Shown: in pieces, positions 1 to 7,786 of the stretch | Layout of the letters: every line of letters starts with the position of its first letter | Numbering within the stretch: position 1 is the stretch's first letter | Position numbers and translations under genes: made by a program | NCBI RefSeq assembly: GCF_014596475.1 | Contig: NZ_MECJ01000029.1 | Location: 558,001 to 622,000, forward strand | Direction: 5' to 3' | Length of the DNA stretch: 64,000 bases | Source of the DNA: Streptomyces sp. CBMA152 | GTDB lineage: Bacteria; Actinomycetota; Actinomycetes; Streptomycetales; Streptomycetaceae | The notes under the pieces: model-generated | What the model saw: the letters and a program-made list of their open reading frames with translations, nothing else | What the model was told of the DNA's origin: nothing | The model's database searches: none

Positions 1-440
1 ACCCGGCCGTCCCGTACGGCGGGCATGATCTCGTGGAAAGGCATCACCACGACCTTGCCGACCCCGCCGGGCACCACATCGGCGGCCCAGAGCCGGAAGA
101 GCAGATACGCCGTCGAGCGCTCGCTCGGCACCGCGACCGTCTTGCCGGTCAGGTCGACGCCGGGCTCCTTCGTCAGCACCAGCGGGCCGCAGCCGCGTCC
201 GAGCGCCCCGCCGCACGGCAGCAGCGCGTACTCGTCGAGCACCCACGGCAGTACGGCGTACGACACCTTCAGCACGTCGAAGTCGTCCGAGCCGCGCTCG
301 GCGATGCCGTTGGTGATGTCGATGTCGGCGAAGGTGACGTCGATGCGGGGCGCGCCCGGCACCCGGTCGTGGGCCCACGCGTCGAAGACGAACGTGTCGT
401 TGGGGCAGGGCGAGTAGGCGATGCGCAGCGGCTCAGTCAT
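1..440 (-). CDS. mqnD: 1,4-dihydroxy-6-naphthoate synthase MqnD, N-terminal part
   Basis: This is the N-terminal 146 or so residues of MqnD, which converts cyclic dehypoxanthine futalosine to 1,4-dihydroxy-6-naphthoate in the futalosine route to menaquinone. The gene begins with ATG (reverse complement of 438-440) and runs off the left edge. The product opens MTEPLRIAYSPCPNDTFVFD and contains the periplasmic-binding-like fold segments DVLKVSYAVLPWVLDEY and GKTVAVPSERSTAYLL, as expected for the family. The start overlaps the last 8 bases of mqnB, so the two are probably translationally coupled. The identification is firm; only the C-terminus is missing. Confidence 0.93.
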   Translation of the reverse strand, partial: MTEPLRIAYSPCPNDTFVFDAWAHDRVPGAPRIDVTFADIDITNGIAERGSDDFDVLKVSYAVLPWVLDEYALLPCGGALGRGCGPLVLTKEPGVDLTGKTVAVPSERSTAYLLFRLWAADVVPGGVGKVVVMPFHEIMPAVRDGR

Positions 441-1092
441 GACCGTTCCAACTCTCCAGTACGGGCGGGAGCTTCCCGAAAGCGTCGGTGAGCGCGGCGA
501 GCGCGTCCCCGATCCGCCAGGCGGAACGATCCCGCGGGCCCACGGCGTTGGAGACCGCCCGGATCTCGACGACCGGGATGCCGTGCAACGCGGCCGCTTC
601 GGCGACGCCGAACCCCTCCATCGCCTCGGCCCCGGCGCCGGGGTGGCGCTGCGTCAGCGCGGCGGCGCGTCCGGCGGTGCCGGTGACGGTGGAGATCGTG
701 AGCACGGGGGCGTACGCGGCGCCGGTCGCGGCGGCGATCGCCTCGGCGAGTCCGGCGGGCGGCAGATGGACCGACCGCCCGAATCCGAGCTCTTCGACAT
801 CGAGATAGCCGTCGGGCGTGTCGGCGCCCAGATCGGCCGCGACGATCCGCGAGGCGACGACCAGGGACCCGACGGGGGCCAGCGGGGCGAACCCGCCGCC
901 GATCCCGGCCGAGACGACCAGGTCGTACGGGGACGGGGTCCGGGCGAGCGCGGTCGCGGTCGCGGCGGCGGCCGAGGCCGGGCCGACACCGCCGACGACG
1001 GTGTCGAACGCGGCTTCAGCTGCGGCTTCGGCGCACGCGCGCGTGACCGCGTCCCGCTCGGCGGGAACCGCGGTCACGACCAGCACGCGCAT
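433..1092 (-). CDS. mqnB: Futalosine hydrolase MqnB
   Basis: The 219-residue product belongs to the nucleoside phosphorylase/hydrolase fold. It removes hypoxanthine from futalosine to give dehypoxanthine futalosine, the step before the MqnC/MqnD reactions of menaquinone synthesis. Visible family features are the start MRVLVVTAVPAERDAV, the glycine-rich segment VVSAGIGGGFAP, the substrate-binding stretch EAMEGFGVAEAA and the conserved EIRAVSN near residue 183. Length is normal. It overlaps mqnD by 8 bases and lies 13 bases downstream of the DUF2771 lipoprotein gene, so all three probably share a transcript. Confidence 0.94.
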   Translation of the reverse strand: MRVLVVTAVPAERDAVTRACAEAAAEAAFDTVVGGVGPASAAAATATALARTPSPYDLVVSAGIGGGFAPLAPVGSLVVASRIVAADLGADTPDGYLDVEELGFGRSVHLPPAGLAEAIAAATGAAYAPVLTISTVTGTAGRAAALTQRHPGAGAEAMEGFGVAEAAALHGIPVVEIRAVSNAVGPRDRSAWRIGDALAALTDAFGKLPPVLESWNGHD

Positions 1093-1105
1093 GTCAGCCG
1101 TCGTC

Positions 1106-1603
1106 TCAGCCGTCTTCGCGCTTGAGCGTGAAGCTCCAGACCGACTTGGGCTTGTTGTTGTCGTTCACCTGAATGATGTTGATCTTCTTGCTCTTGGGCG
1201 CGGCGCCGCCCTGCCCGCCCGTCGCGAAGACGTCCGCGTTCGGGAAGGAGCGGTACGTCTGCTTGGAGGGCTCGGTGATCGGGGCGCCGTCGAGGACCGC
1301 CACCCACTTGTCGCCGTTCTCGACGACGTCCGGGTCCACGCCCAGGCGCAGCGTCGCGCCCGGCGAGTACTTGATCGTCTTCGACGTCTTCACACTGCTC
1401 AGGCAGGTGGTGAGCTTTTCGTCCGACAGGACCTTGCCGTCGTTGCGGCAGGTGGCCTCGGCGTTCACCGAGGTGTTCCCGACCGTCACGGTCGCGAGGG
1501 GCGTCGGCTTGTCGCAGGCGGAGAGGACGAGGAGTCCGGCGGAGACAGCGCCGAGGGCGATGCCGGCCCGACGGGCCTTACCAGAGGTGAACGCAACGGT
1601 CAT
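1106..1603 (-). CDS. DUF2771-type lipoprotein
   Basis: A 165-residue secreted lipoprotein of unknown function. A short basic N-terminus is followed by the hydrophobic stretch AGIALGAVSAGLLVLSAC, and the lipobox LSAC places the lipidated cysteine near residue 30. The mature part has two further cysteines (TCRN and TTCLS) that could form a disulfide, and a beta-rich tail ending SVWSFTLKRED. The overall pattern and its place directly upstream of mqnB match the DUF2771 family of streptomycetes. No enzymatic motif is visible. Co-occurrence with the menaquinone genes may be only positional. Confidence 0.8.
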   Translation of the reverse strand: MTVAFTSGKARRAGIALGAVSAGLLVLSACDKPTPLATVTVGNTSVNAEATCRNDGKVLSDEKLTTCLSSVKTSKTIKYSPGATLRLGVDPDVVENGDKWVAVLDGAPITEPSKQTYRSFPNADVFATGGQGGAAPKSKKINIIQVNDNNKPKSVWSFTLKREDG

Positions 1604-1630
1604 GAGCCGAAGGCTATCGGTCCGCCGTGA

Positions 1631-2983
1631 TCACGCCACGCGCGGGTGTGGCGTGCCGCGCCGAGCAGCCGTCAGCAGCCCTCGTACGGACGTGGCGAAG
1701 CCCACCGCGAGCAGCCCCGAGGCGACCGCCATGCCGAGCACGCCGTTGAGCGGCAGCGCGATCCCTATGGCGCCGCCCAGCACCCATGACATCTGGAGTG
1801 CGGTCTCGGAGCGGGCGAAGGCGGAGGTGCGCACCTCCTCGGGCACGTCCCGCTGGATCATCGCGTCCAGCGACAGCTTCGCCAGCGCCTGGGTGAACCC
1901 GGCGGTCGCGCCCAGCACCGCCATGAGCACGCCACTGAAGAACGCCGCCGCGCACACCGACGCGCCCAGCGCGGCCATCAGCATCATCACGATGATGATC
2001 TCCGGGCCCCGCGAGCGCAGCATCGAGCCCGCCGCCGTGCCCAGCGCGTTGCCGACGCCCGCCGAGACGCCGACGGCGGCGAGCGAGACGGCGGCGCTCT
2101 GCCCGCTCAGCGGGTGCTCGCGCAGCAGGAACGCCAGGAAGAAGATCAGGAAACCGGACAGGGCGCGCAGGGCGGCGTTGCCGACCAGCCCGTTCTGCAC
2201 GGCCGCGCCGACCGTGCGCAGGCCCGGCTTGCGGGCCGCGCCGCCGTGGTCGACCAGCTGGGCCTTGCGCTCGCCCAGGGACGAGTCCACCTTGTGGTCG
2301 AGCGTGAACGCCAGGAACGTGCCCGTCACGAAGACACAGAACGCCCCATAGAGCGGCCACTCGGGCCCGACATGCTGGAGCCCCGCCCCGATCGGGGCGG
2401 CCGCGGCGGTGGCGAGCAGCCCGGCGAGTGTGACCCGCGAATTGGCCTTGACCAGCGAGAACCGTGGTGGCAGCAGCCTCGGTACGACCGCGCTGCGCAC
2501 CACTCCGTACGCCTTCGACGCCACCAGGACGCCGAGCGCCGCCGGATACAGCTCAAGGCCGCCGGTGGCGACCGCGCCCGACATCGTGAGCGCGAGCAGG
2601 GCCCGGGCGAGCATCGCGCCCGCCATCGCGGCGCGCCGGCCGTGCGGCATCCGGTCCAGGAGCGGGCCGATCACGGGGGCCAGCAGGGTGAACGGGGCCA
2701 TGGTGATCGCCAGATACAGCGCGACGCGCCCACGGGCCTGGTCGGTGGGGACGGAGAAGAAGACGGTGGAGGCGAGGGCCACGGTGATCATGACGTCACC
2801 GGCGCCGTTCACGGCGTGCAGCTCGATCAGTTTGCCCAGGCCCGACTCACCGGCGCCGTGCGCGTGTGTCGCCTTGCGGATGGAGCGAGCCGTTCCGGTG
2901 AAGGGCAGATGCAGGGCGCGGCCGACCTTCCGGCCTGCCTTGCGCAGGGGACTGGTTCCGTCCGTGGACCTTGCCGTTGCCAC
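1631..2983 (-). CDS. MFS transporter
   Basis: A major facilitator superfamily permease of about 450 residues with some twelve hydrophobic segments (for example VMITVALASTVFF, ALYLAITMAPFTLLAPVIGPL and FLIFFLAFLL). I place the start at the GTG at 2983 (product VATARSTDGTSP). The longer frame back to 3103 adds an Arg/Pro-rich stretch unlike a membrane protein N-terminus and runs into the divergent promoter. The motif GPLLDRMPHGRRA resembles the MFS loop 2-3 signature. Substrate is unknown; the fold resembles the MFS_3/drug-exporter group. It is divergent from the DUF3027 gene. Confidence 0.82.
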   Translation of the reverse strand: MATARSTDGTSPLRKAGRKVGRALHLPFTGTARSIRKATHAHGAGESGLGKLIELHAVNGAGDVMITVALASTVFFSVPTDQARGRVALYLAITMAPFTLLAPVIGPLLDRMPHGRRAAMAGAMLARALLALTMSGAVATGGLELYPAALGVLVASKAYGVVRSAVVPRLLPPRFSLVKANSRVTLAGLLATAAAAPIGAGLQHVGPEWPLYGAFCVFVTGTFLAFTLDHKVDSSLGERKAQLVDHGGAARKPGLRTVGAAVQNGLVGNAALRALSGFLIFFLAFLLREHPLSGQSAAVSLAAVGVSAGVGNALGTAAGSMLRSRGPEIIIVMMLMAALGASVCAAAFFSGVLMAVLGATAGFTQALAKLSLDAMIQRDVPEEVRTSAFARSETALQMSWVLGGAIGIALPLNGVLGMAVASGLLAVGFATSVRGLLTAARRGTPHPRVA

Positions 2984-3275
2984 CCAGTCATAGTGCCCCA
3001 AGCCCGTACGACCTGTGCGGACCGAGCGGGGATTCGGACCGGCAGGTGGGCCACGGGCCACGAAGGGGGTAGCGTGACAGGCGCGCCGCCCGCGGCTGCT
3101 CATGGCCGCGCGCCTCTCCGCGATCCCGCAGAATGGATGGCAGAAGGCGCGCCTCTGACAGCTCTACGGCCCGGGCGCGGACGTCGACGCGGCCCCCTGG
3201 TCCGCTCCGTCCGTGACTCGTACGTACGCGGTCCCCGGCGCACCCGTGAGACGGCGTAGGAGAGAAGCGAGACCT

Positions 3276-4184
3276 GTGAGTGCTGCGACGACGCGAAGCC
3301 GTACCCCTGACCGCCTGTGCGCCGAAGCGGTCGATCTCGCCCGGGAGGCGGCGGAGGAAGCCGCCGCGCCGGGCGTGGTCGGCGAGCATGTATCGGCCGT
3401 GGCCGAGGGTGACCGTGTAGTCACGCACTTCTTCGAGTGCAAGGAGCCGGGGTACCGGGGCTGGCGCTGGGCGGTGACGGTCGCGCGGGCCTCCCGCTCC
3501 AAGCAGATCACCCTCGACGAGTCCGTCCTGCTGCCCGGGCCCGACGCGCTCCAGGCGCCCGAATGGGTGCCGTGGAGCGAACGCCTGCGCCCCGGCGACA
3601 TGGGCCCGGGCGATCTCCTGCCCACCGAGGCGGACGACCTCCGTCTGGAGCCGGGCTACTCGGGCGAGGACGCCCCGCCGCCGAACTCCGCGGTCTCCGA
3701 TGAGATGGCCGAACGGGTCGAGGCGGAGGACGCGGAGCTGGTGTCGCGCCCCGGCACGACACGCGGCTCGATCGCGGCTCTCGCCGAAGAGCTCGGCATG
3801 CGCCGGGCCCGCGTGCTGTCCCGCTACGGTCTGCACGCGGCGGCGGACCGTTGGGACGAGGCGTTCGGAGCGAAGACCCCGATGGCCCAGGCGGCCCCGG
3901 CGTCCTGCATGACGTGCGCGTTCCTGGTCCCCGTGGCGGGCTCTTTGAGCCAGGCCTTCGGCATCTGCGCGAACGAATTCGGCCCGGCGGACGGCCGAGT
4001 GGTCTCTTTGTCGTACGGCTGCGGCGGCCACTCGGAGGCGGCGGTCATGCCCAAGCCCCCGCGCCCGTCCCCGCCGGTCCTGGACACCCTGGGCGCGGAT
4101 GTGTTGCCCCTCCGCCCGTCCCCGGACAGCGGCTCGGTCCCGGAGGCGACGGATGAGCCCACGGAGGAGCTGGGGCACTCCTAG
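3276..4184 (+). CDS. DUF3027 family protein
   Basis: A 302-residue protein of the actinobacterial DUF3027 family; function unknown. The GTG at 3276 is chosen because GGAG at 3259-3262 lies in front of it and because homologues, as I recall, begin at this SAATTRSRTPDRL stretch. The body carries FFECKEPGYRGWRWAVTVAR and WVPWSERLRPGDMGPGDLLP. A C-terminal cluster CMTC...ICANEFGP...YGCGGHSE looks like a small zinc site (CxxC, then C, C and H). The last 40 residues are proline-rich and probably disordered. The dispersed palindrome at 4231-4280 probably terminates it. Confidence 0.85.
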   Translation: MSAATTRSRTPDRLCAEAVDLAREAAEEAAAPGVVGEHVSAVAEGDRVVTHFFECKEPGYRGWRWAVTVARASRSKQITLDESVLLPGPDALQAPEWVPWSERLRPGDMGPGDLLPTEADDLRLEPGYSGEDAPPPNSAVSDEMAERVEAEDAELVSRPGTTRGSIAALAEELGMRRARVLSRYGLHAAADRWDEAFGAKTPMAQAAPASCMTCAFLVPVAGSLSQAFGICANEFGPADGRVVSLSYGCGGHSEAAVMPKPPRPSPPVLDTLGADVLPLRPSPDSGSVPEATDEPTEELGHS

Positions 4185-4230
4185 GCCCCGGAGGCGCGAT
4201 CTTTTCGCCTGCGGGCCGGTGTGGGCTGAT

Positions 4231-4280
4231 CGCGCAGTTCCCCGCGCCCCTAGGTAGTTAGGGGCGCGGGGAACTGCGCG
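4231..4280. repeat. Dispersed intergenic palindrome, copy A
   Basis: Two perfect 21-base arms (4231-4251 and 4260-4280) are separated by 8 bases. The core reads GTTCCCCGCGCCCC on one arm and GGGGCGCGGGGAAC on the other. The same arm recurs at 7688-7752, 15424-15444, 59216-59236 and 59289-59309, and is followed by a shared tail of the type agcaacccagcacggtc. This full copy would form a very stable hairpin and probably acts as terminator of the DUF3027 gene. Confidence 0.85.
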
Positions 4281-4310
4281 AGCAACCCAGCACGGTCTGC
4301 AGACAAACGG

Positions 4311-4440
4311 GGGTGCAGGGGCGGAGCCCCGCTTACCCACCCACCCCCAGCGGGGTCCGGGGGCGTAGCCCCCCGGGAGAACCACCTTCACCCCCACCCA
4401 CCCCCGGAGGGTTCAGGGAAGGGGTGGGGTGGGGGAAAAC
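4311..4440. repeat. Second dispersed GC-rich intergenic repeat
   Basis: The stretch holds two motifs that recur in the window. One is ggtgcaggggcggagccccg (near 4312). The other is ggagggttcagggaaggggt followed by ggggtgggg (near 4407-4435). Close relatives occur around 7621-7652, 15254-15300 and 15540-15705, in both orientations. No convincing gene lies between 4185 and 4508. Confidence 0.7.
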
Positions 4441-4508
4441 CCGCCCGCCTCACGACGCGGTACCTTCAGCCCACGGTGTACCGACAGGCAGAAGCGGAGT
4501 GTGGGCGC

Positions 4509-7500
4509 GTGATCGTCAAGGCGACGGGGGGCGAAGGGGCCGATCCCTTCGGGACGGCGCGGCTGCGGCGCGGCGTGGTGGACTCCTGGGCCACGGCTCC
4601 CGCCCGCTTCCGCGAGGACGCCAACGCCGAGGAGGACCTCGCGCTGGGCGGCTACCGGGACCGCCTGGTCGTCGAGTTGGCCCAGAACGCCGCCGACGCC
4701 GCCGCCCGGGCCCGCGTCCCCGGCCGCCTGCGCCTCACCCTGCACCCCGGCGCCCCCGGCGAACAGCCCGTACTCGCCGCCGCCAACACCGGCGCCCCCC
4801 TGGACGCGACCGGTGTCGAATCCCTCTCCACCCTGCGCGCCTCGGCGAAGCGCCAGGACGGCGACGCGACCGGCGCCGTAGGAAGGTTCGGCGTCGGCTT
4901 CGCCGCCGTGCTGGCCGTCAGCGACGAGCCCGCGGTCGTCGGCCGCACCGGCGGCGTGCGCTGGTCCCTGGCCGAGGCCCGCGACCTGGCCGCCGAGGCG
5001 GCGAGGTTCAGCCCCGGCCTGGGCGACGAACTGCGCCGCCGCGACGGCCACGTACCCCTGTTGCGGCTCCCGCTGCCCGCCGAGGGCACCGCCCCCGAGG
5101 GCTACGACACCGTGGTGGTCCTGCCGCTGCGCGACGAGCCCGCCGAGGACCTCGTCCAGCGGCTGCTCGCCGGGATCGACGACGCACTGCTCCTCACCCT
5201 CCCCGGACTCGTCGAGGTCGTCGTCGAGACCCCGGACGGCGCCCGCGTACTGCGTCGCTCCGAGCACGACGGTTACGTACACATCGACGACACCAGGGAC
5301 GGCCTCAACCGCTGGCGGACCGTCACCGACCACGGCCCGCTCGGCCCGGACCTCCTCGCCGACCGCCCCGTAGAGGAGCGGCTGCGCCCGCACTGGTCGG
5401 TCACCTGGGCCGTGCCCGTGGACCTGGACGGCGCGCCGCAGCGCCCGCGCACGGCGCCCGTCGTGCACGCCCCCACCCCCACCGACGAGCCCCTGGGCGT
5501 GCCCGCGCTGCTCATCGCCTCGCTGCCGCTCGACACCGCCCGCCGCCACCCGGCCCCCGGCCCGCTCACCGACTTCCTGGTGCAGCGCGCCGCCGACGCG
5601 TACGCGACGCTGCTCGGCGACTGGCGGCCCGTCTCGACCGGCACCGTCGACCTCGTGCCGGGCCCGCTCGGGCGGGGCGAGCTGGACGGGGCGCTGCGCG
5701 CGGCGATCCTGGAGCGGCTGCCCCGTATCGCCTTCCTCGCCCCGGCCGTCCCCTCCGAAGAGCTCACCGCGCTACGGCCGTTCGAGGCCGAGGTGGTCGA
5801 GGGCGCGGGCGCGGACACCGTGAAGGTGCTCGCCGAGGTGCTGCCGACGCTGCTGCCCGCCGGGCTGGAGCGCCGGGCCGAGCTGCGCACGCTCGGCGTC
5901 GGCCGGCTGCCGCTGGGCGACGCCATCGAGCGCATCGGTGGCGCCGAACGCGCCCCCGAGTGGTGGTACCGGCTCTACGAGACCCTGGCCGGCGTCGACC
6001 CCGACCGTCTCTCCGGCCTCCCGGTCCCGCTCGCGGACGGGCGTACGGCCATCGGCCCGCGCCAGATCCTGCTCCCGCTGGAACAGACCCCCGCCGACCT
6101 CGCCCGCCTCGGCCTGAAGGTCGCGCACCCGGACGCCGCGCACCCGCTCCTGGAGAAGCTGGGCGCCCTCCCGGCCACACCCCGGGCCGTCCTGACGACC
6201 CCCCAGGTGCGCGCGGCCGTCGCCGCCTCGCTCGACGGCGGCGAGATCTGGGACGAGGACGCGCTCGACGCCGACGAACTCGCCGACGCCGTCCTCGCGT
6301 TGGTGCGCGACGCGGCGCTCGAACCCGGCGACGAGCCCTGGCTGGGCGCCCTCGCGCTCCCCGACGAGGACGGCGAGCTCGCGCCCGCCGGTGAACTCGT
6401 CCTGCCCGGCAGCGCGTTCGCCTCGGTGATCCGTACGGGCGAACTCGCCGAGGTCGACCGCGAGCTCGCCGAGCGCTGGGGCGAGCAGCCGCTGGCCGCG
6501 TGCGGGGTGCTCGCCACGTTCGCCCTCGTACGCGCGAGTGACGTCGTCCTCGACCCGGACGAACTGGAGCCCCGCGACGGCGACTTCGCCGAGCCCGACG
6601 ACGCCGGTCTCCTTGACGCGGTCGACGTGTGGTGCGAGGACGTCCTCGACCGGCTGCCGCACACGCCGGTGCCGCCGGTGGCCACCGAGATCGTGGCCGT
6701 ACGCGACCTCGACCTGGTCGACGACGACGCCTGGCCGCGCGCGCTCGCGCTGCTCGCCCAGCCGCCGCTGCGCGACGCGCTGACCCAGCCCGTACGCATC
6801 CTGCTGCCGGACGGCACGACCGAGAGCGTGCGCCCGTACACCGCGTGGTGGCTGCGCGGCCACCCCGTCCTGGGCGGCCGCCGCCCGGCGGGCCTGCGCG
6901 CGGCGGGCTCCGATCCGTTGCTGCTCGGCCTGTACGAGTCGGTCGACGCGACCGGGTTCGAGGACGAGCAGGTGCTGCGGGCGCTGGGTGTACGCACGTC
7001 GGTGGCGGCGCTGCTGGACGAGCCGGGCGGGGCGGCGGAGCTGTTGTCGCGCCTGTCGGATCCCGATCTCCCGGTGTCGCCCGCCCAACTGCACGCCTTG
7101 TACACGTCCTTGGCGTATCTGGACCCCGATCAGGTGACGCTTCCGGACGAGTTGCGGGCGGTGGTCGATGGTGAGGTGCGGGTCGTGGACGCGGCCGACG
7201 CGGTGGTCGCGGACGCGCCGGATCTGCTCCCGCTGACGTCCGGGGTGCCGCTGCTCCCGGTCGCCCCGTCGCGGGCGGCGGACCTGGCGGAACTGTTCCA
7301 GGTCCCCCGGCTCGGGGAGACGGTGTCGGCGGAGGTGTCGTCGGAGGGGACGGAACGGGAGGTGCCGGAGTCGGTGCGGGTGTTGCTGGGTCCATCGACT
7401 CCCGCCACGTACCTGGAGCATGACGAGCTCCTGGCGGGTGGGGTCGAACTGGACTGGCGCCGTGTGCCGGACGGTACGGTGCACGCCTCGACCCTGGAGG

Positions 7501-7619
7501 GCGTGGCGGCGGCCCTGTCCTGGGCCGCCTCGCAGTGGCCGCGGCGCTTTGAGGTGGCGGCGCTGCTGGAAGATCCGTCGAGGACGGCGGAGCTGGCGCA
7601 GTCGCGCTGGTTCGACTAG
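4509..7619 (+). CDS. Sacsin/Hsp90-like GHKL ATPase domain protein
   Basis: A protein of about 1036 residues with an N-terminal Hsp90/sacsin-type GHKL ATPase fold. The N-box is ELAQNAADAA (residues 56-65), the ADP-lid loop is AANTGAPLD (91-99) and the G2-type loop is GRFGVGF (125-131). The remaining 850 residues are acidic and rich in Leu, Asp and Ala with no domain I recognise. I use the GTG at 4509 because CGGAG lies 9 bases upstream; a GTG at 4476 would add 11 residues. It stands alone between two copies of the dispersed repeat. Related proteins occur across Streptomyces without a known role; a chaperone or conformational ATPase is an inference. Confidence 0.85.
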   Translation: MIVKATGGEGADPFGTARLRRGVVDSWATAPARFREDANAEEDLALGGYRDRLVVELAQNAADAAARARVPGRLRLTLHPGAPGEQPVLAAANTGAPLDATGVESLSTLRASAKRQDGDATGAVGRFGVGFAAVLAVSDEPAVVGRTGGVRWSLAEARDLAAEAARFSPGLGDELRRRDGHVPLLRLPLPAEGTAPEGYDTVVVLPLRDEPAEDLVQRLLAGIDDALLLTLPGLVEVVVETPDGARVLRRSEHDGYVHIDDTRDGLNRWRTVTDHGPLGPDLLADRPVEERLRPHWSVTWAVPVDLDGAPQRPRTAPVVHAPTPTDEPLGVPALLIASLPLDTARRHPAPGPLTDFLVQRAADAYATLLGDWRPVSTGTVDLVPGPLGRGELDGALRAAILERLPRIAFLAPAVPSEELTALRPFEAEVVEGAGADTVKVLAEVLPTLLPAGLERRAELRTLGVGRLPLGDAIERIGGAERAPEWWYRLYETLAGVDPDRLSGLPVPLADGRTAIGPRQILLPLEQTPADLARLGLKVAHPDAAHPLLEKLGALPATPRAVLTTPQVRAAVAASLDGGEIWDEDALDADELADAVLALVRDAALEPGDEPWLGALALPDEDGELAPAGELVLPGSAFASVIRTGELAEVDRELAERWGEQPLAACGVLATFALVRASDVVLDPDELEPRDGDFAEPDDAGLLDAVDVWCEDVLDRLPHTPVPPVATEIVAVRDLDLVDDDAWPRALALLAQPPLRDALTQPVRILLPDGTTESVRPYTAWWLRGHPVLGGRRPAGLRAAGSDPLLLGLYESVDATGFEDEQVLRALGVRTSVAALLDEPGGAAELLSRLSDPDLPVSPAQLHALYTSLAYLDPDQVTLPDELRAVVDGEVRVVDAADAVVADAPDLLPLTSGVPLLPVAPSRAADLAELFQVPRLGETVSAEVSSEGTEREVPESVRVLLGPSTPATYLEHDELLAGGVELDWRRVPDGTVHASTLEGVAAALSWAASQWPRRFEVAALLEDPSRTAELAQSRWFD

Positions 7620-7687
7620 CCCCACCCCGCCCCTTCCCGAAAGCCTCCGGCGGGTGTCGTTTCGGCTGTCCGCCGGTGGGGGCTTGT

Positions 7688-7752
7688 CGCGCAGTTCCCC
7701 GCGCCCCTAAGAGGGCCCGAAGGGCCCATCAAGGGGCGCGGGGAACTGCGCG
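7688..7752. repeat. Dispersed intergenic palindrome, copy B
   Basis: The same 21-base arms as copy A occupy 7688-7708 and 7732-7752. The loop contains its own hairpin, GGGCCC-gaa-GGGCCC (7713-7727). It lies between two convergent genes, the GHKL ATPase and the P-type ATPase, and probably terminates both. Confidence 0.85.
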
Positions 7753-7786
7753 AGCAACCCAGCACGGTCCGCAGCCGAACCCCCGG

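Noticed and set aside
2988..4397. 469-codon minus-strand frame opposite the DUF3027 gene
   Set aside because: It is antisense to a supported gene over most of its length and lacks recognisable features.
5764..7625. Long open frames antisense to the GHKL ATPase gene (543 and 617 codons)
   Set aside because: They are rich in Arg, Pro and Ala with no fold, and are explained by high GC at third positions of the sense gene.
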